In this document: positions 45,714 through 54,830 of the stretch, piece after piece
Numbering within the stretch: the first letter of the stretch is position 1
How the letters are laid out: the number at the start of each line of letters is the position of its first letter
Assembly (NCBI GenBank): GCA_963719415.1
Contig: OY970383.1
Location: forward strand, 868,001 to 932,000
Direction: 5' to 3'
DNA from: JAPLIS01 sp963719415
GTDB taxonomy: Bacteria > Babelota > Babeliae > Babelales > Vermiphilaceae
DNA length: 64,000 nucleotides
Made by a program: the position numbers and the translations under genes
Notes under the pieces: generated by a model
Databases searched by the model: none
What the model saw: only the letters and a program-made list of their open reading frames with translations
What the model was told of the DNA's origin: nothing

Positions 45714-45822
45714 TGCCATCTCATGTCTGTTGTAGTAGCCGGTTTGTTGTAGTAAGTTGGCCACGATCTTTTTATGATATTTTATATTATTTAGATTTTG
45801 GATTTATATTTTTAGGATTTTT

Positions 45823-46122
45823 ATGTTTGCCAATAAAATGTGTTATCTTTTTTTATGTTTATTTTTAATTAGTGCACGACTTTCAGCGGCAGAAAAAATA
45901 GTATCACCGCCTCAATCTCAGATAGAAGAAGATCGTTGTGTCCAGAAGTTGCTGGACTGTTTGAATGCAGAATTGGGCAAAGCTATGATGCGAGAGATTT
46001 TAGGATTTCCAGTTAATAGTAATTCTGCTTTTGACGACAAAACTCGTTTTAGTGCTGAACTGGAGAGTTGTATTTCGGCATTAAAAATGTCTAGAGCGAA
46101 ATACGTATTAAAGCAAGCTTAG
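45823..46122 (+). CDS. Small exported protein
   Basis: A 99-residue protein with signal peptide MFANKMCYLFLCLFLISARL (cleavage near LSAAE). The mature part is helical, with Cys residues at four positions (DRCVQKLLDCL, ESCIS) that could form disulfides. The last 15 bp overlap the end of pth on the opposite strand. AGGA precedes the ATG. Function unknown. Confidence 0.55.
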   Translation: MFANKMCYLFLCLFLISARLSAAEKIVSPPQSQIEEDRCVQKLLDCLNAELGKAMMREILGFPVNSNSAFDDKTRFSAELESCISALKMSRAKYVLKQA

Positions 46123-46638
46123 GATAAGATCAGTTGCTTGATGTATTAAGGTAGTCACTGCGGCTTCCGGCTCGCTAAATGGTTGCAAAACATAGTCAGG
46201 CACGTCTTCTTTGTTTGTTGGTCTGGCGATGCCACACCGTACTCGTATAAACTCTGGCCCACAGACACCTATAATAGATCGCAAGCCGTTATGTCCTTTA
46301 TGGCTGCCGCCTATTTTAAGTTTTACGGTACCAAATGGTAGTTCAAGTTCATCATGAACTACGAGTATATTTTCTGCCTTGATTCCCTGTTTTGTAAGAG
46401 ATGGTATAACGCGGCCAGAATTATTCATGTACGTTATTGGTTTTAATAATATTATTTTCTGGTCTTTAACAGTAATCGTGCAGCTGATTGTTTCATTTTT
46501 TTCTTGCCAAACACCATTGTAGAGATCTGCAAGATGATCTAAAATACGAAATCCTATATTGTGTCGTTGATAATAATGCTTATTTGTAGGATTGCCGAGA
46601 CCAATAATTGCTTTTATTTGATTTTTTATTTGTTCCAT
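46108..46638 (-). CDS. pth: Peptidyl-tRNA hydrolase
   Basis: Releases peptides from prematurely dropped peptidyl-tRNA so tRNAs can be recycled; cytoplasmic monomer. 176 residues versus about 190 usual. Motifs: AIIGLGNP (near residue 11), RHNIGFRILDHLA with the catalytic His, PITYMNNSGRVI, VVHDELELPFGTVKLKIGGSHKGHNGLRSI, and FIRVRCGIARP. The Gly usually following GLGNP is Thr here. It starts 6 bp after the DOT1-like methyltransferase, so the two are probably co-translated. Confidence 0.96.
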   Translation of the reverse strand: MEQIKNQIKAIIGLGNPTNKHYYQRHNIGFRILDHLADLYNGVWQEKNETISCTITVKDQKIILLKPITYMNNSGRVIPSLTKQGIKAENILVVHDELELPFGTVKLKIGGSHKGHNGLRSIIGVCGPEFIRVRCGIARPTNKEDVPDYVLQPFSEPEAAVTTLIHQATDLILSLL

Positions 46639-46644
46639 AATTTT

Positions 46645-47466
46645 CTATTTTTTTTCTTTATTTCCCATATATGTGTAAACAAATACGGGCGATGTAGCGC
46701 CATTTTTTGACCAACTCATCGATAGCGAGTACGTTCGGTCAAGGTGAAAGCCATGCGCTTGATAATCAGGTAATTCTTTAAGTGTTATGATTTTCAATTC
46801 CTTGTGACCTATCCCTTTGCGACCTACCGCTTCAAATTTATCTACTAATTTTTCTAAAAGTTCTGGCGCAAAACAGGTAGAACACATATAGATAATGGTG
46901 GCATCATCGATATTAGCTTTTAGAATGTCCTCGTTATGAAAAGCGAGCTCTCGTTTTTTGTTATTAATATATTTGTAGCGAGAGTAATGGAGCATGCTTT
47001 GGAAAGAGTTGAGTGCCTGTTGAGCGTTGCTGTTGCGAGAAGCGGATAACTCAAGGCCTATGACCTTATGAGCAGGTGTGTTTAAAAAAATTTGCATCAC
47101 AACTTTGCCAACACCAGATCCTAAATCATAAACAATGTCATTTGGACTAAAGGGTTCTCGGTCTAAAATATATTGTAAAGAGTCATAAGAAATTTCGCCA
47201 TAGGTAGAACATTTTTTAGTATATCCTCCTTCTATACATGCACGTTCTTCTGGAGAAAGTCTGATAAATCCGGTAATGTTTTTATATAATTCTGTTATTA
47301 TTTTTTTACCAAGATTTTTTTTTTCACTATCTAGCGCTTGGTTTATTGTTTGGTTGCTTGTAGGTCTATTCTGATTTTTAAATTCATAATCAACAAACAT
47401 GAGCAAAGCAATAAAAATGATAAAACCAAAGCTGGCAAAAAAAATAGGCCATATTCGTTTATTCAT
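46645..47466 (-). CDS. DOT1-like SAM-dependent methyltransferase with N-terminal anchor
   Basis: A 273-residue protein. Residues 8-25 form a signal anchor or signal peptide (IFFASFGFIIFIALLMFV). The catalytic part matches the DOT1 histone H3-lysine-79 methyltransferase fold in motif order: YGEIS (89-93), VYDLGSGVGKVVMQ (112-125; motif I of DOT1 is DLGSGVG), GLELS (137-141), HNEDIL (177-182), ATIIYMCSTCFAPEL (189-203, aligned with the substrate-lysine loop) and SLSMSW. The Asn pair of the eukaryotic loop NNFAFGPE is Cys-Ser here, so substrate choice may differ. It sits between gatB and pth (54 and 6 bp gaps). The real target is unknown; the housekeeping context allows a ribosome or translation-factor lysine, the anchor an envelope or host protein. 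Confidence 0.75.
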   Translation of the reverse strand: MNKRIWPIFFASFGFIIFIALLMFVDYEFKNQNRPTSNQTINQALDSEKKNLGKKIITELYKNITGFIRLSPEERACIEGGYTKKCSTYGEISYDSLQYILDREPFSPNDIVYDLGSGVGKVVMQIFLNTPAHKVIGLELSASRNSNAQQALNSFQSMLHYSRYKYINNKKRELAFHNEDILKANIDDATIIYMCSTCFAPELLEKLVDKFEAVGRKGIGHKELKIITLKELPDYQAHGFHLDRTYSLSMSWSKNGATSPVFVYTYMGNKEKK

Positions 47467-47520
47467 ATATTGTGTCTAAATTAGGTATGTTTTTAATCTA
47501 TTTTAACGTTGTTTTAAAGT

Positions 47521-48984
47521 TTATTTTAAAAGTTCTAGCACTAGTTGTGTTATTGTGCTGGGGTTTCCTTTTCCACCGGTTTTTTGCATTGCTTTTCCTA
47601 CAAAAAAACCTAGTAAGCGTTCATTGCGAGTGCTCTTGTATTGTTCAGTCTGTTGACTGTTTTCTTTTATTATTTCTTCTACTATTTTTTTAAGATCTTC
47701 TACCGAATCTATTTGCTCTAATCCTAATTCTTTTACTATATCTTTAGGATTTCTGCCTGTTTGAGCAACTATTTCAAAGATTTTTTTTGCCGCACTGCCG
47801 TTAATGGTTCCCGCATCAATCATGTTAATAATTGATGCTAAAAGTGCTGGGGTGATTTTGCATTCAGCAACTGATATTTTATTCTCTTTTAAGTATCCTA
47901 TAAGATCACGTAAAACCCAGTTGATGAGTTGTTTGCTTTGAGTGTATGCGCGTGCTTGATCAAAATAGGTGGCAAGATTTTTATCTTCTACTAGAATTTC
48001 AGCTTCATAGGGCATTAAGCCGATCTGTGAGCAGAGACGATCAAATTTTTCATTAGGTAATTCAGGTAACGTTACTTTTTTTTCTTCTATTAATTGATCG
48101 TCGACAATAACAATAGGCAGATCAGGATCGTTAAAGAAACGATAATCTGCCGCTTCTTCTTTGGTACGCATAACAACAGAGCATTTATTTTTTGTATCCC
48201 ATAATCGCGTTTCTTGCGCTATTGAACCACCATTTTTGATGATATTAATTTGTCTTTCGATCTCATATTCGATCGCATCGCCAATAAACTTAAATGAATT
48301 AATATTTTTAAGCTCGCATTTAGTGCCTAATAGATGGGCGCCTTTCTTTTTAACAGAAATATTGGTGTCAGCTCTAAAAGCTCCTTCTTCCATGTTGCCA
48401 GAACAGATATCAAGATATTGGACTATGGTTCGTAAAGCTTTTAAGTATGCTTTTGCTTCAGAGGTGCTTGCTATGTCAGGTTCGCTTACTACTTCTAAAA
48501 GAGGAGTTCCTGCACGATTAAGATCAACAAAGCTTTCATTGCTCATAGAAGAATGTATATTTTTACCTGCATCTTCTTCAATATGAATTCGATTTAAACG
48601 GATGTTTTTAATACTGCCATCTTCTAGGCGAATAGCTACATATCCAGCACGACAAATAGGTTCGTATTGTTGGGTGATCTGATATCCTTTGGGTAGATCA
48701 GGGTAGAAATAATGTTTTCTATCAAAAACAGATTGGCGAGAAATAGTTGAATGAGTAGCAAGGCCTAGTAAAATAGCAGAATGTATTACTTCTTTGTTTA
48801 ATACGGGCAGTGATCCAGGATAGCCAACGCAGGTATCGCAAATATTGCTATTGGGGTCTTTGTTTGTAGCGTTGGGACATGAACAAAAAATTTTAGTAGC
48901 AGTTGTTAATTGCACATGTACTTCAATACCAATAGTTAGTTCAAAATCGGGAAAATTGTCAAGAACAGAGGCTGTTTTTGTCAT
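47521..48984 (-). CDS. gatB: Aspartyl/glutamyl-tRNA amidotransferase subunit B
   Basis: Part of the GatCAB complex, which turns Glu-tRNA-Gln into Gln-tRNA-Gln (and Asp-tRNA-Asn into Asn-tRNA-Asn). 487 residues, normal length. Signature segments: IGIEVHVQLTTATKIFCSCPN, NICDTCVGYPGSLPVLN (zinc Cys pairs), RKHYFYPDLPKGYQITQQ, IHIEEDAGKNIH, SFVDLNRAGTPLLEVVSEPD. The C-terminal GatB/YqeY helical domain ends KGNPSTITQLVLELL, and its tail binds tRNA. gatA and gatC are not in the window. It lies 66 bp downstream of rng. Confidence 0.98.
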   Translation of the reverse strand: MTKTASVLDNFPDFELTIGIEVHVQLTTATKIFCSCPNATNKDPNSNICDTCVGYPGSLPVLNKEVIHSAILLGLATHSTISRQSVFDRKHYFYPDLPKGYQITQQYEPICRAGYVAIRLEDGSIKNIRLNRIHIEEDAGKNIHSSMSNESFVDLNRAGTPLLEVVSEPDIASTSEAKAYLKALRTIVQYLDICSGNMEEGAFRADTNISVKKKGAHLLGTKCELKNINSFKFIGDAIEYEIERQINIIKNGGSIAQETRLWDTKNKCSVVMRTKEEAADYRFFNDPDLPIVIVDDQLIEEKKVTLPELPNEKFDRLCSQIGLMPYEAEILVEDKNLATYFDQARAYTQSKQLINWVLRDLIGYLKENKISVAECKITPALLASIINMIDAGTINGSAAKKIFEIVAQTGRNPKDIVKELGLEQIDSVEDLKKIVEEIIKENSQQTEQYKSTRNERLLGFFVGKAMQKTGGKGNPSTITQLVLELLK

Positions 48985-49050
48985 TAGTATTGTTCTCTTA
49001 TTATTATTTTTTATTATTATTTTTTTATTCTCGCCACTATTTTTTTTTAA

Positions 49051-50556
49051 TTACATTTTTTCGATTGCATATTGGTTCATGGCAAGAGTTGCATCCCCCT
49101 GTAGGGTGATTTTTGCTTGAATAATTTTTTCAAATTCTAGAATAGCATCATAGGAGACAGAAGTGATATAGTCAAATATGGCAATATTGAGATCTATAAT
49201 AATGTTTCCAGAAAATTGTTCACCAATTAAAGCGTGCTTAATATCCCGTAAAATAGCGAAACTTTCTGCTTGCAATGATTTAACATGGCCAGAGCCGGAA
49301 CAGGTAGAGCATTTATTAGTTAATTGATGTAAGAGTGTTTTTCCTGATCGTTTGCGCGTCATTTGTACAAGACCAAATTCAGATACTTTTAACACAACTG
49401 ACTGAAATTTATCACGTTCTTTTAATGTTTTTTCAAAGAATTGAAACAATTTTTGTCTATTGGCAGTGGTGCTCATATCAATAAAATCAATAACAATAAG
49501 ACCACCGATATTGCGTAATCGCAGTTGGCGAGCAACTTCTTGGGCGGCTTCTATGTTAGTTTTAAAAATAGTATCTTCAAGATTTTTTTTACCAAGAAAT
49601 TTTCCTGTGTTAACGTCTACTACAGACATTGCTTCTGTTGTTTCTATGATTAAAGAGCCGCCTGACTTTAAATTGACTTTTGTTTCTAGAGCTTCTTCTA
49701 TTTGAGTTTCTATATCAAAAAAATCAAAAATTGGTTCTTTTCCCGTATATAATTTTACTTTTTGCCCATGTTCTGGACCGACTATTTTGATAAAGTTATA
49801 GATATCTAACTGGTTGTTTTTATCATCAGTAACAATGATTGCAACCTGATCATCAAGAAAATCTCGAATTATCTGCAAAGAGAGGTCTAAGTCTGTATGA
49901 AGACGCTGCTGCGGTTTACCTTTTTCATAATTTTTTTCTATAGAACGCCATAATTTAAGAAGATACTTGATATCTTTTATAATTTCTTTGTCGCCTTGTT
50001 CTTGTGCAGTTGTTCTTATAATGCAGCCCATTCCCTCAGGCAACATAGATTTTACTACGTTTTTGAGTCGGCTACGTTCTTGTAGATCAGCAATTTTTTT
50101 AGAAACCCCAATTCGAGGGATATTAGGCATTAATACAATAAATCTACCAGGTAAGGTAAAGCAGGTTGTTAATTTTGCTCCTTTTTCATATACTGGTTCC
50201 TTGCTCACCTGTACAAGAATAGGATCACCTTCTTTTAATATTTTACTAATATCACGTAATTCGACATTTTTTTTGGGTACAATGACCTTGTCATCGTCTT
50301 CCATTTGAAGATCTTTGCTCATATGCTCAATAGCAAGTTCTCTATCAATTTCTGAAATATGTAAAAAACCGGCTCGTCCTTGACCAATATCTACAAAGGC
50401 TGTTTGTATGCCTGGTAGGACTTTTGTCACCGTACCTTTAAAATAAGCTCTCTCTAATGTTTCTTGACCAGAAAAATAGATGTTTTCGAGTCGATCTTCA
50501 TAGGTAATGGCTATGCGTGTCTGCCATTGATTGTGATTAATTATAATTTTTTTCAT
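49051..50556 (-). CDS. rng: Ribonuclease G/E
   Basis: An endoribonuclease for rRNA maturation and mRNA decay. 501 residues fit RNase G rather than the longer RNase E, which has an extended C-terminal scaffold. An S1 RNA-binding domain opens the protein (YFKGTVTKVLPGIQTAFVDIGQGRAGFLHISEID, about 38-72), with an acidic insertion (LQMEDDDKVIVPKKNVE). The catalytic domain has MSVVDVNTGKF and GGLIVIDFIDM, whose Asp residues bind magnesium, and the zinc-link CSTCSGSGHV holds the dimer together. First gene of the run toward gatB. Confidence 0.95.
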   Translation of the reverse strand: MKKIIINHNQWQTRIAITYEDRLENIYFSGQETLERAYFKGTVTKVLPGIQTAFVDIGQGRAGFLHISEIDRELAIEHMSKDLQMEDDDKVIVPKKNVELRDISKILKEGDPILVQVSKEPVYEKGAKLTTCFTLPGRFIVLMPNIPRIGVSKKIADLQERSRLKNVVKSMLPEGMGCIIRTTAQEQGDKEIIKDIKYLLKLWRSIEKNYEKGKPQQRLHTDLDLSLQIIRDFLDDQVAIIVTDDKNNQLDIYNFIKIVGPEHGQKVKLYTGKEPIFDFFDIETQIEEALETKVNLKSGGSLIIETTEAMSVVDVNTGKFLGKKNLEDTIFKTNIEAAQEVARQLRLRNIGGLIVIDFIDMSTTANRQKLFQFFEKTLKERDKFQSVVLKVSEFGLVQMTRKRSGKTLLHQLTNKCSTCSGSGHVKSLQAESFAILRDIKHALIGEQFSGNIIIDLNIAIFDYITSVSYDAILEFEKIIQAKITLQGDATLAMNQYAIEKM

Positions 50557-50804
50557 GAGTACTTAATTATTTATAGTTACCATAGTATGTTGTTTTTTGT
50601 ATTATTTTTATAATTTTATACTATTTTTATAGTAGTAAAGTCTTATTATCATTTTATTGTCGCATTATTATATTATAATATCATACAGTATCTGATCATT
50701 AATGAGTAGAAAAGAAAATAAAAATGTGATAAAGTTTGCTATGAAGACTTGTCAGATACTTGTCGAATACTTAATAAAACAATGTAAAAAAGAAAGATCG
50801 TGTT

Positions 50805-51476
50805 ATGAAATGTAATAAAGAATGTATAGTGTTTTTCTTAGTTTTGGCTGGTCTGCCAGGGTGTGGTAAACACAAAAAGAAAAGTTTAAATACTTATCAG
50901 ACCAAAAAGGTAGCATCCTTGAATATTCCTCTTGGCGAAAATAGAGATGATATTAACGATGACTCTATCCGTAATTTTTTTGGCGACCAGGATGATGTTG
51001 TGATAGATACTTTGGTTGCGCAAGCCGAACAAGAAATGAAAGAAATGCCACCTAGAGGTGTAGTGGTTGCTCAAGCGCAAATAGATGATCTTGGTGATTT
51101 TTCTCGTATCAATGGTTCAGTTGCAGCCGATAAAGAATCTTCAGTTATCTATTTTGATTTTGATGATTATGCAATTAAAAAAGAGCAAGAAGAAGCTATT
51201 CATGCTATTTTAGCAGAAGCTCAGAGCAAAAACGCTGATATTTATATTGATGGACATGCTTGTACTTCAGGTGGAACTGATGCGTATAATTTTGCAATAG
51301 CCGCCAATAGAGGCAATGAGGCTAAAAAGAGATTGGTTGCTTTAGGATTCCCTGAAAACAGAATTAAAGTTACCCCTCGCGGATCTGAAATGCCGGTTAT
51401 TATTAATGGCAAAGCTCTTGAAGGGGATAAAATAGCTCAAGCGCCAAATAGACGAGCTGAATGTCGCTTAGCATAA
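50805..51476 (+). CDS. pal: Peptidoglycan-associated lipoprotein (Pal/OmpA family)
   Basis: A 223-residue outer-membrane lipoprotein. The lipobox LAGLPGC (Cys at residue 21) marks lipid attachment. The middle (about 25-110) is a disordered acidic linker. The C-terminal OmpA-like domain starts SVIYFDFDDYAIKKEQ and contains the peptidoglycan-binding pattern IYIDGHACTSGGTDAYNFAIAANRG and ALGFPENRIKVTPRGSEMPV. In place of the usual Gly-Thr-x-Glu-Tyr-N the loop reads GGTDAYN, close to the Pal consensus. tolB and the other Tol genes are not adjacent. A strong terminator follows. Confidence 0.88.
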   Translation: MKCNKECIVFFLVLAGLPGCGKHKKKSLNTYQTKKVASLNIPLGENRDDINDDSIRNFFGDQDDVVIDTLVAQAEQEMKEMPPRGVVVAQAQIDDLGDFSRINGSVAADKESSVIYFDFDDYAIKKEQEEAIHAILAEAQSKNADIYIDGHACTSGGTDAYNFAIAANRGNEAKKRLVALGFPENRIKVTPRGSEMPVIINGKALEGDKIAQAPNRRAECRLA

Positions 51477-51503
51477 GTTTGCGTTAATTGTGTATTATTT
51501 TTT

Positions 51504-51552
51504 AAGAGGGGCTGGAAGATAGTAAAATATTTTTCAGCCCCTCTTATTTTTT
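51504..51552 (+). terminator. Rho-independent terminator of pal
   Basis: AAGAGGGGCTG and CAGCCCCTCTT form an 11-bp GC-rich stem around a 20-base loop, followed by ATTTTTTT, 27 bp past the stop codon. Confidence 0.88.
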
Positions 51553-51570
51553 TGGGTTAAGCTATTTTAG

Positions 51571-51687
51571 ATAAAAAAAATTTTTGGTACGGTAAGAGGC
51601 AGCGGGCAGGTAGAATATTCTGATAATCAAGGCCTTATTGATGAAGTAACCGCAATTGGGCGACGTGCGGCTTGTGGTCCTTTTTAA
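51571..51687 (+). other. Probable coding remnant, GC-richer than surroundings
   Basis: An open stretch without a start codon reads IFGTVRGSGQVEYSDNQG followed by LIDEVTAIGRRAACGPF and a stop. The amino-acid composition looks protein-like and the DNA is visibly GC-richer than neighbouring intergenic sequence. It may be the tail of a deleted gene or a small RNA. The 51546-51925 spacer otherwise holds only the hairpin at 51778 and AT-rich sequence. Confidence 0.35.
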
Positions 51688-51777
51688 AAAGTGACAAAAA
51701 TAATTGGGCAGTGTACATTTTATTGGTTGCTAGATTAGTTTTTGATTAAAATAATTAAGAACGTTATGTTTAGAGTA

Positions 51778-51815
51778 AAAAAGGTCGGTATATGCTGGCC
51801 TTTTTGTTTTTGACA
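51778..51815 (+). terminator. Possible terminator hairpin
   Basis: AAAAAGGTC and GGCCTTTTT form a 9-bp stem with one wobble around GGTATATGCT, followed by GTTTTTG. It lies downstream of the coding remnant, consistent with a former gene there. Confidence 0.5.
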
Positions 51816-51925
51816 GAGAGTGTTGAGTATTGCCATGCACAGCGGTTAACGAATAGCAATGGTTCCTTGCTTAATATAGAGCTTGATAATAAAAAAGAGG
51901 TGAGCATGTTTTGCCTAGTATGGTT

Positions 51926-53626
51926 TTATGTTATTTCCATATCAATCACAAGACGCTTACCATAAGCAGCAATTCCATAATAAAAAATGGGACCTTTATG
52001 CTCAAAAGTTTTCAGTTGTACTTTATAGTCAAGACTTTTTATTTGTTGCAAAGCTTTTTTGGCCGTTGTAGCAAGAGTTTTTTGCTTATCGTTTTTTGAT
52101 TTTTTAAACTCGATTAAAATACCAGGATCTTCTGATTGTCGAGGCATAAGCATAATATCATAGCGGCCTTGGCCTGATTCACGATTGGATTGTATTATAT
52201 AGCGATTAGAAAGCCCGGATAGTAACCCTAAAACGAACAAATGTATACTACGTTCTAAATCATTTGCGGGCAGATCATAATAACTACAGCTATTGATAAC
52301 AAATTCTTGCAAAAGAGTTGTTAAGCTATAAAGATCTTCCTTCATAAGAGCAGTAAATAGTGCGGTAGTCTGACCAGATTGCAATGTCTGATCAATGGCT
52401 TTAGCAATAAGTTCTCGATAGAGCTTTGCAATCTCTCTATTGGGAATAGCCAGGGTGTAGTAATAGTCTTCATCTATTATAGCGTGCGATGTTGCTGTAA
52501 GATAACCAGTAGAAAGAAATAAACCCCAGAGTTCTTGGTTATTATTTTTTATGTCTCGAAGGGAAATGTTTTCATCTATTTTTTTATTAACAAGAACTTG
52601 ATTCTGTAGCAAAAGCTCTATATCATCTTTGACATCTTTGTTGGATTTAGCTATAAGATCTCTAATAAGATCATTATTGCTTGTATTGGCCCAATATGCT
52701 TGAAAAACACCCTTGTTTTCAATGCAATTAAGAAGGGACCATGGATTATATATATTAATTTGGCCAAACACATATCCATCATACCAATACTTAACTTCGT
52801 TTTTTTTATCAGTAAGATTATAGTTCGCTAATAATTGATCTACTTCTTCCTGGGTAAAACCAAATTTATCCGAATATTGAGTATTTAATACGGTACGTAC
52901 GACAAGATGATTAAGGCCTGAAAATATATCCTCCTGGGAAATGCGGGTTATGCCTGTTAAAAAACCTTTTTCTAATGCAGAATTTGTTTTTAATGCTTTT
53001 GATAGTAAATTACGTACAAATCCTATCATTTTTTGATAATAGTTATTCAGATAAGAATTAACTATAGGAGCATCGTATTCATCAATTAAAATGATAACTT
53101 TTTTTCCCGTTTGTTCATATAATAGACGCGATAAAAACTGCAAGCTTTGAGTTAATTCTTGTTCAGATGCTTTTTTTTCTCTAAGGCGATTAAAAATATC
53201 AATATCAAAAATATCAATTTTTTCTATAACAAGGGTAAACAAAAGTCGTTTACATTCTTCTGATATAATACCTGCAAATTCTGCATAAGCTAATTCCCAA
53301 GAACTAGCTTTAATATCCTTAAATGTGAGAAAAATAACCGGATATTGTCCTTGAAGATGGTGATATTCTGGATAGTTCCATATATTTTTTTGTTTAAAAA
53401 GATAGGCCGTATCTTGGTTTGTTTTTTCAAAAAAGTATTTGAGCATGGAAAGATTTAATGTTTTGCCAAATCTTCGTGGTCGAGGAGTTAAAATAACCTT
53501 GGCTCCATCTTGCCAAAATTCCTGAATAAGAAAGGTTTTATCAACATACGCACTTTTTTTATCAATAATTTCTTTGTAGTCCTCCACCCCTATGGGTATT
53601 GAAGGATTGGAGCGGCAATTGGACAT
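51926..53626 (-). CDS. AAA-ATPase-like / PD-(D/E)XK nuclease-like protein
   Basis: A 566-residue member of the AAA-ATPase_like plus PDDEXK_9 family. The ATG at 53626 is preceded by GGAG. The N-terminus has the family opening IPIGVEDYKEIIDKKSAYVDKT, a nucleotide-binding loop TPRPRRFGKTLNLSML and Walker B VIILIDEYDAPI. The C-terminus has the nuclease-fold core: GRYDIMLMPRQSEDPGILIEFKKSK (Asp...Glu-x-Lys) followed by a helix ending ALQQI. Proteins of this family are abundant in many host-associated bacteria, and their role is unknown. A second member is at 57928-59544. It is a single gene without partners. Confidence 0.9.
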   Translation of the reverse strand: MSNCRSNPSIPIGVEDYKEIIDKKSAYVDKTFLIQEFWQDGAKVILTPRPRRFGKTLNLSMLKYFFEKTNQDTAYLFKQKNIWNYPEYHHLQGQYPVIFLTFKDIKASSWELAYAEFAGIISEECKRLLFTLVIEKIDIFDIDIFNRLREKKASEQELTQSLQFLSRLLYEQTGKKVIILIDEYDAPIVNSYLNNYYQKMIGFVRNLLSKALKTNSALEKGFLTGITRISQEDIFSGLNHLVVRTVLNTQYSDKFGFTQEEVDQLLANYNLTDKKNEVKYWYDGYVFGQINIYNPWSLLNCIENKGVFQAYWANTSNNDLIRDLIAKSNKDVKDDIELLLQNQVLVNKKIDENISLRDIKNNNQELWGLFLSTGYLTATSHAIIDEDYYYTLAIPNREIAKLYRELIAKAIDQTLQSGQTTALFTALMKEDLYSLTTLLQEFVINSCSYYDLPANDLERSIHLFVLGLLSGLSNRYIIQSNRESGQGRYDIMLMPRQSEDPGILIEFKKSKNDKQKTLATTAKKALQQIKSLDYKVQLKTFEHKGPIFYYGIAAYGKRLVIDMEIT

Positions 53627-53730
53627 AAAGTTCTCCAAATATTAATTATTTAAATACTGTATAAAGTATATATGTATATTAATATTAGTTTGGTTTAATA
53701 GCAACTAAAAATAGGGCCAAGTATATTTTT

Positions 53731-54651
53731 TTATTGTATGTTATTCGGTAACTTTTTTGCACTTTTTTCGAAGTTTTTCCAGGGATCTTTTTTTCGCGTT
53801 AAGCGTCTAAAAATGTTTTTGATGGTGTATTGTTGTGGAGTGGTTTTTGATAACTCGTGCCAATCAAGCGGGGTTGCAATTGGCGCCCCTTCACGTGCGC
53901 GTAGCGAATAACAAGCAATTGATGTTTGACCGTATGAATTACGTAAATAATCAACAAATACTTTTTTACCCCGCTTTTTTTTACCTATTTCAAGAGTAAA
54001 AAAATCAGGGTATGCATTAACTAATGCTTGAGCACAAGAATGCGCAAAAGCATGTACTTGTTCAAATGAGCTTGTTGGCAGCAGAGGCACTACTACATGA
54101 TAGCCGCGAGAGCCGGTAGTCATGAGAAATGGAGTAAGGCCATAACTTTCGAGTATGTTTTTTAATGCACGCGCACCGAATCGTAGCTTGTAGAGATTTT
54201 CTATAGCGGTATTTTTGCTTGATGTTATGCTTGGATCTAAATCAAAAACAAGTTTAGTTGGTTTATGAATAGTTTTTGAGCTACTTAACCATGAATGGAA
54301 TTCTAATACTCCTTGATTTGCTAGATACACGAGAGTTGCACTGTCATCGATTATCACCAGTGTTTGTGTATCACCTTTTTTTAGATCAACTGTTTTATGC
54401 TTAATCCAGGAAGGAAAATAGTCTGGTATCTGTTTTTGATAAAAACTAACGCCATCGATTCCTTCCGGGAACCGACGCATAACGATTGTATGATTTTTGA
54501 TATGGGGTAATAAATGAGGGGCGATTTTGGTGTAATATTTGATAGTGGTTTGTTTGGTTATGTGGGAGCGGGGAAAATAGAGCTTATCAAGATGGGTTAG
54601 TTGGATTGAGTGCTTATCGAGCGTTTGTATATTTTTTTTATTTTTTTTCAT
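53731..54651 (-). CDS. LigD-type DNA polymerase/primase domain protein
   Basis: A stand-alone version of the LigD polymerase domain (archaeo-eukaryotic primase fold), which fills gaps and adds nucleotides during end joining. 306 residues, the usual domain size. Motifs: THLDKLYFPRSHITK, RFPEGIDGVSFYQK, LVFDLDPS (metal-binding Asp pair), TTGSRGYHVVVPL (catalytic His region), and VDYLRNSYGQTSIACYSLR with REGAPIATPLDW. The N-terminus lacks the LigD nuclease domain and there is no ligase domain; the ligase is encoded separately at 32821-33852. Lys/Arg-rich ends may help DNA binding. No ribosome-binding site was seen before the ATG. Confidence 0.93.
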   Translation of the reverse strand: MKKNKKNIQTLDKHSIQLTHLDKLYFPRSHITKQTTIKYYTKIAPHLLPHIKNHTIVMRRFPEGIDGVSFYQKQIPDYFPSWIKHKTVDLKKGDTQTLVIIDDSATLVYLANQGVLEFHSWLSSSKTIHKPTKLVFDLDPSITSSKNTAIENLYKLRFGARALKNILESYGLTPFLMTTGSRGYHVVVPLLPTSSFEQVHAFAHSCAQALVNAYPDFFTLEIGKKKRGKKVFVDYLRNSYGQTSIACYSLRAREGAPIATPLDWHELSKTTPQQYTIKNIFRRLTRKKDPWKNFEKSAKKLPNNIQ

Positions 54652-54830
54652 GCATAATTATTTTTTATTTATATTTTACCTGTATTTTGTATACGTATTT
54701 TTTATACGCATATCATATCAACAGCTAAACAATAATCGCAATATTATTTATTTGCATGACTTGAGTAGGTATTGCACGCGTTAGCATTTCAAGAGCTATC
54801 TGGATCTAGTTGGGTCTAGAATTGCTTTAT

